Assembly (NCBI GenBank): GCA_009918225.1 | Contig: RGEP01000095.1 | Coordinates: forward strand, 1 to 7,179 | Direction of reading: 5' to 3' | Origin: Betaproteobacteria bacterium | GTDB lineage: Bacteria; Pseudomonadota; Gammaproteobacteria; Burkholderiales; Burkholderiaceae_C | DNA: 7,179 nucleotides | Shown here: positions 1 through 5,201 of the stretch, in pieces | Layout: each line of letters starts with the position of its first letter | How positions within the stretch are numbered: the stretch's first letter is position 1 | Translations under genes and position numbers: made by a program | Notes under the pieces: generated by a model | The model's database searches: none | Seen by the model: only the letters and a program-made list of their open reading frames with translations | Told to the model about the DNA's origin: nothing

Positions 1-33
1 CGTTGGTCGTTGGTGGGCCGTTCGCATCTGGAA

Positions 34-1740
34 TCAAGCGGCATAGCTGGCGGTGTAGCCCAAGGCAGCGGTGTAGGTCTGGCTCTTAACGGTACTGACA
101 AACACCCACTCACCTTTGGCCTCAGACGGTGTGAAGGTCATCTTCAAAAAACCCCTTCTTGAGGCGTCGATCCACCGCAGATCGTCCACAACACCCTTAA
201 AAATGGCCTCAACCTGCTGTGGCGGCAGGGTCAGCGCCTCCTCAAGGCCAGGCGAGCTGACCGACGGGGTTGCAAACTCCTCGCCCACCTTGGTGCCGGC
301 TGACGGGCCGCCAGGCACAAGGCCCATCAGGGTAAGGTTGCTGTGCCAGGCGTTATGCGTATCTCCAGCCAGAACAACCAGGCGCTTGCGCTGTTGCAGC
401 GCTGTCATCAATACGGTCTCTCGGGCGGCCACATAGCCATCCCAGGCGTCCAGGTTGTATCCCAGCTTGGGGTTGACGCGTGTGTCCAGCAAGGCGGCTT
501 CACTGGCGCTGAGCGCTGCGCCTGCAGTCTGCTTGCCCTTGGCGGTCAGGTAGTTGTTGATGGCCACTTGGCCAGCGGCTTGGGCTTCAGGAGAGGTGTT
601 GCTCGGATTCAATGCTTGCAAAATCGTGGCCGGGAACTCCATTCGCGACATCAAGACCTGCTGGCCAAGCACTTGCCAGGTGGCGGTGGACTGCGCCAGA
701 CCGCTTTGCAGCCATTGCAGTTGGGCCGTCCCCAACAGTTGGCGATTGGGAGATGCAAAGCTCGCTTGCGCTTGGGCGGCGGTGGCTGGGTTAAGCAGTG
801 CGGTCACCTCGATCTGCTGGTCACGCCCAATCGACCGTGTGTCCAGCATGTGCAGGGTGAGCAAAGTGCCGAAGTTAAAGCTCCGATAGATGACGCCGCG
901 GTCGTTGCCGGTTCGAATGGGCATCCACTCGTGATAGGCCTGCTGCGCGGCAGCCCGGCGCGCAGCGTAAGAACCCTCCGTCACGGGGTTGTGGTTTTCC
1001 GCACCGTCCTTCCAAGCGTTGTTGGCCAACTCATGATCGTCCCAAACGGCGATGAAGGGCATACGCGCATGCAGGACCTTGGCGTCCGGGTCTGTACGGT
1101 ACTGCGCGTAGCGGGCTCTGTAGTCCGCAAGCGATATCGTTTCGTTGGCCGGTACCGAGACGCGTCCCAGGCTTGCTGCGGAAGCAGAAGCGTAGCCGTT
1201 AGCGGCGTACTCGTAGATGTAGTCACCCAGGTGCACAGCGTACTGAGCATCACTGGAGGCAACGGCACCGTACACATTGAAGTAGCCCGCCGGATAGTTG
1301 GAGCACGATAGGACGGCCAAGCGAACCGCCGAAGGCGTCCCCACGGGTAAGGTTCGGGTTCGACCAACCGGTGAGTTGGAGCCGTTGCAGCGGAAGCGAA
1401 AGAAGTAGTCCGTTCCAGGCTGAAGGCCTGTGGCGTCCACCTTGACCGTGAATCCAGACTCGGGGCCCGCGTTCGCGATGCCGCGAGAGACCACGGAGGT
1501 GAAGGTGTTGTCGGTGGCCACCTCCCAATCGAGGGTCAGCGGGTTGTCGCTTGCGGCGACCTTGGCATGTGTCCACAGAATGACGCGGTCAGCCAAAGGA
1601 TCTCCGCTGGCCACGCCGTACAAGAAGTCAGGCTGTAGTTCAATCTTGGACGAGCAGGCCGACAGGCTGACGCCTGAAGCCACGAGCGCCGAGGCGGAAA
1701 TGGAGTGGGAGAGAAAGCGACGACGGTCCATGGCGGCCAT
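34..1740 (-). CDS. phoD: PhoD-family alkaline phosphatase, Tat-exported probable lipoprotein
   Basis: Predicted extracytoplasmic phosphodiesterase/monoesterase that frees phosphate from organic esters. The 568-residue product opens with a twin-arginine motif (DRRRFL, residues 5-10), a hydrophobic stretch and a lipobox LSAC with Cys29, so Tat export followed by lipid anchoring is likely. A PhoD N-terminal beta domain follows (GVASGDP near 42-48). The metallophosphatase core then shows LSCSN (Cys146), LGDYIY (Asp173, Tyr176), WDDHE (233-237) and AGDTHN (Asp460, His462). In the PhoD family such Cys, Asp, Tyr and His residues bind the Fe3+/Ca2+ centre. The ATG at 1740 is chosen because GGAG lies 6 nt upstream; a TTG 60 nt further up has no ribosome site and would bury the Tat motif. 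The length is normal for PhoD. No convincing Pho box was found upstream. Confidence 0.93.
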   Translation of the reverse strand: MAAMDRRRFLSHSISASALVASGVSLSACSSKIELQPDFLYGVASGDPLADRVILWTHAKVAASDNPLTLDWEVATDNTFTSVVSRGIANAGPESGFTVKVDATGLQPGTDYFFRFRCNGSNSPVGRTRTLPVGTPSAVRLAVLSCSNYPAGYFNVYGAVASSDAQYAVHLGDYIYEYAANGYASASAASLGRVSVPANETISLADYRARYAQYRTDPDAKVLHARMPFIAVWDDHELANNAWKDGAENHNPVTEGSYAARRAAAQQAYHEWMPIRTGNDRGVIYRSFNFGTLLTLHMLDTRSIGRDQQIEVTALLNPATAAQAQASFASPNRQLLGTAQLQWLQSGLAQSTATWQVLGQQVLMSRMEFPATILQALNPSNTSPEAQAAGQVAINNYLTAKGKQTAGAALSASEAALLDTRVNPKLGYNLDAWDGYVAARETVLMTALQQRKRLVVLAGDTHNAWHSNLTLMGLVPGGPSAGTKVGEEFATPSVSSPGLEEALTLPPQQVEAIFKGVVDDLRWIDASRRGFLKMTFTPSEAKGEWVFVSTVKSQTYTAALGYTASYAA

Positions 1741-1746
1741 GAGAGG

Positions 1747-1750
1747 CTCC
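1747..1750 (-). promoter_or_regulatory. Ribosome binding site deciding the phoD start
   Basis: Minus-strand GGAG lies 6 nt before the ATG at 1740. It supports that start, which places the RRRFL motif 6 residues from the N-terminus, over the in-frame TTG at 1800. Confidence 0.6.
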
Positions 1751-1870
1751 GAAAGTTGAGTCGGTGGACGCCTCCCGGACTTCAGAGGCAGTTGGGTCAA
1801 ACAGAAATCGGCAGTAGCGCTATGCAGAAGTCCAGCGGAAGCGGGTAGACCCGTGCAGCAGCCCTTGGCT

Positions 1871-2122
1871 CTAGCCCCAAGCGTGGTCCACCAGCAGCGA
1901 CGACGGACCGTAGGAGGCGTCTTGGACGGGTGTATTCGAGCGGGCCATGAACAGGTCGGAACCGTTCCGACCAGACTGAGGAAAAGTCCCGCGGGCGCCC
2001 TCCCGATGTGGGCGGCCCTTCTGCTCTAAGCCGATCACTTCGCAGACCTCGCAGCCCCAATCGTCGGCCTTGCGGCGGAGGTGCTCGGCGAACTCGTGAA
2101 TCGACAGAATAGGGTGATCCAT
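1871..2122 (-). CDS. Hypothetical 83-residue protein
   Basis: I do not recognise this protein. The ATG at 2122 has a good ribosome binding site (GAGAGGA, with 5 nt between GAGG and the ATG), and the first half has the high-GC third positions expected of a real gene here. The N-terminal half looks like a compact amphipathic helix followed by GCEVCEV, a CxxC pair at residues 24-27. The C-terminal half is rich in Gly, Ser, Arg and Pro and has no clear motif. There is no signal peptide or membrane segment. It lies on the same strand as phoD, 130 bp upstream, so the two could share a transcript. The same frame extends to 2215, but no ribosome site supports a start there. It could be a small cytosolic protein or a spurious frame; the SD and codon use favour a real gene. 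Confidence 0.45.
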   Translation of the reverse strand: MDHPILSIHEFAEHLRRKADDWGCEVCEVIGLEQKGRPHREGARGTFPQSGRNGSDLFMARSNTPVQDASYGPSSLLVDHAWG

Positions 2123-2222
2123 GGCATCCTCTCGGTTGCGTCCAACTTGGCTCAGTGTGGCCAAGCCATATTGCGTTCGTATGAAGCTGGAGATCGGCAA
2201 CACACCGTTGGTCAACTTCCCT

Positions 2223-2240
2223 TTGTCATCAGCAGTTCAT
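2223..2240 (+). promoter_or_regulatory. Weak candidate PhoB box before the phosphonate relic
   Basis: TTGTCAT, a 4-nt spacer CAGC, then AGTTCAT. Against two CTGTCAY heptamers this scores 6/7 and 4/7 with the correct 11-bp period. It points toward the phosphonate gene relic, whose ATG is 75 bp downstream. The second half-site is poor and no good -10 hexamer stands out. This is the weakest of the Pho-type sites in the window. Confidence 0.3.
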
Positions 2241-2315
2241 GTGGGCTCCACACACTATGGGCCCTCAACGAAGTACCTGCAGACGCTGACTTGGCGGGCA
2301 TCGCGTAACCACTAA

Positions 2316-2790
2316 ATGACGGCCTTCCGTTCACCCTCCTTCTTGTTGTCCCACTTGGAGGCGCTCTATGCGCAAAAGGGAGGCCTTCAGTACGGTGAAG
2401 ATGTGACTCAGTTGCAGCATGCGCTGCAGTGCGGTGCCCTTGCCGAGCAGGCCGGTGCTTCAGATGCCCTGGTGCTCGCCGCGGTACTGCACGACGTTCA
2501 CCGAGCCGATTCGCTTGCACGTTCAGGCCAAACGATTCCTGTGCTTGCGAGAACCCTCATATGCACAGGCCCTGTCCTCAATTTCCAGGGTGTCGCTGCA
2601 GTTGCAGGGCGGTCCGATGACTTCGGAGGAGTCGGTCCGGTTTGAGGCCACCCCCTACGCCATGGACGCGGTGCAGCTGCGACGATGGGATGACGCCGGA
2701 AAGGTGGCTGACAGGCTGGTGCCGCCGCTTCAATACTTCCTTTCACGTGCCTCCAGCCTGATTTCAGTCACCCAACCGCCACCAAACTGA
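2316..2790 (+). pseudogene. phnZ: Relic of PhnZ-like HD-domain phosphonate oxygenase
   Basis: The intact family are mixed-valent di-iron HD oxygenases that cleave hydroxylated 2-aminoethylphosphonate, or related 'phosphonate degradation operon' HD proteins. The N-terminal part (frame from ATG 2316) carries QYGEDVTQLQHALQC with His35 and the HD pair His59-Asp60 (LHDV). The C-terminal part lies in another frame (about 2500-2790) and reads TEPIRLHVQAKRFLC, LQGGPMTSEE and LRRWDDAGKV. Spacing fits PhnZ ligands as I recall them: His35 to His59 is 24 residues (PhnZ 34 to 58), and the RLH His to the RRWDD Asp is 57 (PhnZ 104 to 161). Between the HD and RLH motifs, however, only 28 nt remain where about 138 are expected. 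About 110 bp, including the His80-equivalent ligand, is therefore missing, and the loss shifts the frame. The first frame stops at 2645. No ribosome site is evident at 2316. The product cannot be functional. Confidence 0.82.
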
Positions 2791-2804
2791 CACCGCACTG
2801 CCAT
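2765..2804 (+). promoter_or_regulatory. Tandem PhoB box, four in-phase heptamers, before ugd
   Basis: Four heptamers begin at 2765, 2776, 2787 and 2798, exactly 11 bp apart: CAGTCAC, CCGCCAC, CTGACAC and CTGCCAT. They match CTGTCAY at 6, 5, 6 and 6 of 7 positions. The spacers are CCAA, CAAA and CGCA. The array overlaps the 3' end of the phosphonate relic (stop 2788-2790) and ends 43 bp before the ugd ATG. A poor -10 (CACCAT, 2815-2820) sits 10 bp after the last heptamer. The reading as two adjacent PhoB dimer sites is inference from the E. coli-type consensus. Confidence 0.6.
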
Positions 2805-2847
2805 CTCAGCCGTTCACCATGGCGGGATTCCAGTACAGGGGATCAGC

Positions 2848-4225
2848 ATGAAGGTGAGCGTGTTTGGTGCAGGCTACGTGGGGTTGGTCACTGCAGCCTG
2901 TTTGGCTGAAATGGGCAATAGCGTGTGCTGCGTCGATGTTGATCAGGAGCGCGTGAGTCTGCTGCAAGGGCCTCATCCCCATCCACGAGCCGGGGCTGGA
3001 CCACCTGGTGCAGCGCAACGCGGCAGCGGGTCGATTGAGCTTCTCAACCGATTCGGGCCAAGCGGTGGCGCACGGCACGATTCTGTTCATTGCCGTGGGC
3101 ACACCGGCCGGTGAAGATGGGTCGGCCGATGTCCGGCACGTGATGGCAGTGGCCCGGTCCATCGGCCGCGAAATGGCCGAGTACAAGGTGGTGGTGAACA
3201 AAAGCACCGTTCCGGTGGGTACCGCCGACGCGGTACACGCTGTGCTGCGCGAGGCGTTGCAGGAGCGCGGCGTCATCGTTCCCTTCAGCGTGGTGTCCAA
3301 CCCCGAATTCCTGAAGGAGGGCGCGGCCATCGCTGACTTCATGCGCCCCGACCGTGTGGTTCTGGGATGCAGCAGCGACCAGGCCGAGTTCATCATGCGC
3401 GGCCTGTACGCACCCTTCTTACGCAACCGAGAGCGCATTCAGGTGATGGACGTTCGCAGTGCGGAGCTGACCAAGTACGTGGCCAACGCCATGCTGGCGC
3501 AGCGCATCAGCTTCATGAATGAGATGGCGGGCTTGGCTGAACGCCTGGGGGCGGACATCGAAAAGGTGCGCATCGGGATTGGCAGTGATGAGCGCATTGG
3601 CCCTCACTTCCTGTATGCCGGGTGCGGCTGGGGTGGGTCATGCTTTCCCAAGGACGTTCGGGCGCTGGTTTCCATGGGGCAAGACCAGGGCTTGGAGATG
3701 GGGATGGTCAGGGCGTCGATGCAGGTCAACGAACGCCAGAAGCACCGCCTCATGGAAATGCTGCACGAGGCCTTGGGCCCCACTCTCAAGGGGCGGACCG
3801 TGGCGGTCTGGGGGCTGGCCTTCAAGCCTGAAACGGACGACATGCGCGAGGCGCCTAGCCGCGTGCTGATCGATGCACTGGTGGCCGAGGGTGCGACCGT
3901 ACAAGCCTATGATCCGGTGGCGCATGAAAACGCCGCGCGTCTCTGGCAAGGCGAGCCCCTAGTGCAGCTGGCGCCCAGCGCGATGCACGCCTGTGATGGT
4001 GCCGATGCACTGGTGGTGGTCACCGAGTGGCGCGAGTTCCGCAGCCCGGTGTTCGAGGAGCTGGCTCAGCGCCTGACCGAGCGTGTGGTCATCGACGGGC
4101 GTAACCTGTACCGAGGTGAGGAGCTGGCAGCCGCCGGCCTGCGCCACTGGAGCATTGGACGCCCGGCCGTTGCCGCGGCCGCACCCAAAGCGCCCGCGGC
4201 TTTGAGCTGGCCGGCTGCGGCCTGA
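2848..4225 (+). pseudogene. ugd: UDP-glucose 6-dehydrogenase, frameshifted near 2965
   Basis: Ugd oxidises UDP-glucose to UDP-glucuronate with 2 NAD+ in the cytosol. Frame one starts at ATG 2848 (AGGGGA 5 nt upstream) and gives the Rossmann motif GAGYVG (residues 7-12) and VDVD (29-32), ending after VSLL. The rest lies in the next frame: IPIHEPGL, AVGTP, KSTVPVGT, SNPEFLKEGAAI, ELTKYVANAML, GWGGSCFPKD with the catalytic Cys codon at 3641-3643, GLAFKPETDDMREAPS and YDPVA, plus an Ala-rich tail. The restored length, about 459 residues, is normal. Family spacing fits loss of 2 nt where CTGCTGCAAGGGC would be CTGCTGCAAAAGGGC (about 2965-2968). An upstream stop at 2954-2956 in the second frame and the first frame's stop near 3114 bound the shift. 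The downstream frame alone (GTG at 3008) lacks the NAD-binding motif. Everything else is intact, so this is either a recent mutation or a sequencing error. Confidence 0.85.
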
Positions 4226-4242
4226 GGCGCCGCCTCAGGCCG
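4218..4242. terminator. Inverted repeat shared by two convergent stop codons
   Basis: The arms CGGCCTGAGGCG (4218-4229) and CGCCTCAGGCCG (4231-4242) are perfectly complementary around one base, giving a GC-rich hairpin on either strand. The ugd stop (4223-4225) sits in the left arm, and the stop of the opposite gene (4235-4237) sits at the mirror position in the right arm. No T-tract follows on either side, so intrinsic termination would be atypical. It is probably a bidirectional transcript end. Confidence 0.55.
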
Positions 4243-5074
4243 GCTCGGCCACGTCCAGCGGCAGTTGGGCCTGCGCTGCTGCGCCCCATGCGGTGCGGCA
4301 GGCGCTACGGTCGATGATTTCCAGACGACCATCCGGGTGCTCGACGAGTGCGGTCAGGCTTTCCACCCAATCGCCGTCGTTGCAGTACAAGATTCCGTCG
4401 ATCATGCGCATTTCCGCATGATGGATATGACCGCAGACCACCCCATCCACCCCACGCTTACGCGCCTCCCTGGCCACGGCCCCCTCGAAGTCGCTTACGT
4501 ACGAGACGGCACGCTTGACCTTGAGCTTGAGGTACTTTGACAAGCTCCAGTACGGCAGCCTCAAGCGCGCACGCAGGTGATTGAGGTGGCGGTTCATGCG
4601 CAGCATGAATTCATAGGCAGCGTCGCCCACGAATGCCAGCCAGCGGGCACACTGGATCACGCCATCGAACAAGTCTCCGTGCGTGATCCACAAGCGCTTG
4701 CCGTCGGCGGTGGTGTGGATGCAGTCCTCCACCACATCGACGCCCCCGAAGTTGTGGTCTCGGTAGCGGCGCGCAAACTCATCGTGATTGCCCGGAACGA
4801 AAACCACCCGCGTGCCTTTTCGGGCCTTACGCAGAATCTTCTGCACCACGTCGTTGTGCGCCTGAGGCCAGTACCAGGTGCGGCGCAGCTGCCATCCATC
4901 GATGATGTCGCCCACCAGATACAGCGTGTCGCATTCGACATCCTTGAGGAATTCGAGCAACGCCTGCGCTTGGCAGCCCGGCGTGCCCAGGTGGATGTCT
5001 GAAATCCAGACCGTGCGCACCTTCAGGGGCTGGCCGGAGGATGGGGCTTCGTTCCAGAGCGTGGGGGCCGACAT
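4235..5074 (-). CDS. Metallophosphoesterase, PlcP-like / UDP-2,3-diacylglucosamine diphosphatase family
   Basis: This 279-residue calcineurin-type phosphoesterase (COG2908 style) has all five metal-site blocks: SDIHLG (Asp26, His28), VGDIIDGW (Asp56), PGNHDE (Asn96, His97), THGD (His132) and CGHIHH (His216, His218). A basic, membrane-contact type segment follows the THGD block (near 158-190). Annotation pipelines would probably name it LpxH, the lipid A enzyme that cleaves UDP-diacylglucosamine. Blocks such as TWYWPQAHNDVVQKILRKAR and LPYWSLS resemble, from memory, the PlcP group, a cytoplasmic phospholipase C that turns phospholipids into diacylglycerol during phosphate starvation. The Pho-type context favours PlcP, but sequence alone cannot settle it. 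Start: GAGG lies 7 nt before ATG 5074 but only 1 nt before ATG 5080, so 5074 is preferred; a leaderless start at 5080 remains possible. It is convergent with ugd and divergent from the anchor-I lipoprotein. Confidence 0.9.
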   Translation of the reverse strand: MSAPTLWNEAPSSGQPLKVRTVWISDIHLGTPGCQAQALLEFLKDVECDTLYLVGDIIDGWQLRRTWYWPQAHNDVVQKILRKARKGTRVVFVPGNHDEFARRYRDHNFGGVDVVEDCIHTTADGKRLWITHGDLFDGVIQCARWLAFVGDAAYEFMLRMNRHLNHLRARLRLPYWSLSKYLKLKVKRAVSYVSDFEGAVAREARKRGVDGVVCGHIHHAEMRMIDGILYCNDGDWVESLTALVEHPDGRLEIIDRSACRTAWGAAAQAQLPLDVAEPA

Positions 5075-5102
5075 GTCCATGCCTCAAGCATGGCCACACC
5101 CC

Positions 5103-5120
5103 GTGACGAACTCATGACCC
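5103..5120 (-). promoter_or_regulatory. Candidate PhoB box facing the metallophosphoesterase gene
   Basis: Read on the minus strand: GGGTCAT, spacer GAGT, TCGTCAC. Each heptamer matches CTGTCAY at 5/7, and both keep the GTCAY core. The 11-bp period is correct. A weak -10 (CATGCT, 5092-5087) begins after 10 bp. The ATG at 5080 lies 22 bp beyond the box, the same gap as in the ppk promoter. Confidence 0.5.
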
Positions 5121-5135
5121 TGTGGGTTGTAAGCA

Positions 5136-5153
5136 CTGTCACATCTCCTTCAC
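5136..5153 (+). promoter_or_regulatory. Candidate PhoB box before the anchor-I lipoprotein gene
   Basis: CTGTCAC, spacer ATCT, CCTTCAC: 7/7 and 5/7 against CTGTCAY with the 11-bp period. A weak -10 (CAGGAT, 5164-5169) starts 10 bp after it, and the ATG is 48 bp downstream. A perfect 10-bp palindrome, CGAAGCTTCG (5170-5179), lies in the probable leader. Confidence 0.6.
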
Positions 5154-5201
5154 GAAGTTTTCGCAGGATCGAAGCTTCGTTGAAATGAAGGCTCTTGCCC
5201 T

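Noticed and set aside
343..1311. 322-codon open frame on the plus strand, antisense to phoD
   Set aside because: It mirrors the GC-rich codons of phoD. No family motif or ribosome site was seen, while the opposite strand carries a complete PhoD signature.
1741..1800. Longer phoD start at TTG 1800
   Set aside because: No ribosome site, and it would put 25 residues before the twin-arginine motif. GGAG with ATG at 1740 is better.
1741..1870. Pho box before phoD
   Set aside because: The minus strand holds CTGCCGA and CTGTTTG but 10 rather than 11 bp apart, and both halves lack the GTCAY core.
1797..2060. 87-codon minus-strand frame overlapping the 83-residue gene
   Set aside because: Arg/Pro/Leu-rich shadow without a ribosome site. 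The overlapping frame from 2122 has the better start and codon use.
2957..2975. Programmed frameshifting in ugd
   Set aside because: No slippery heptamer or following stem was seen at CTGCTGCAAGGGCC, and Ugd is not known to use recoding.
5170..5179. Palindrome CGAAGCTTCG as an operator
   Set aside because: A single 10-bp palindrome without a partner is not enough evidence for a regulator site.
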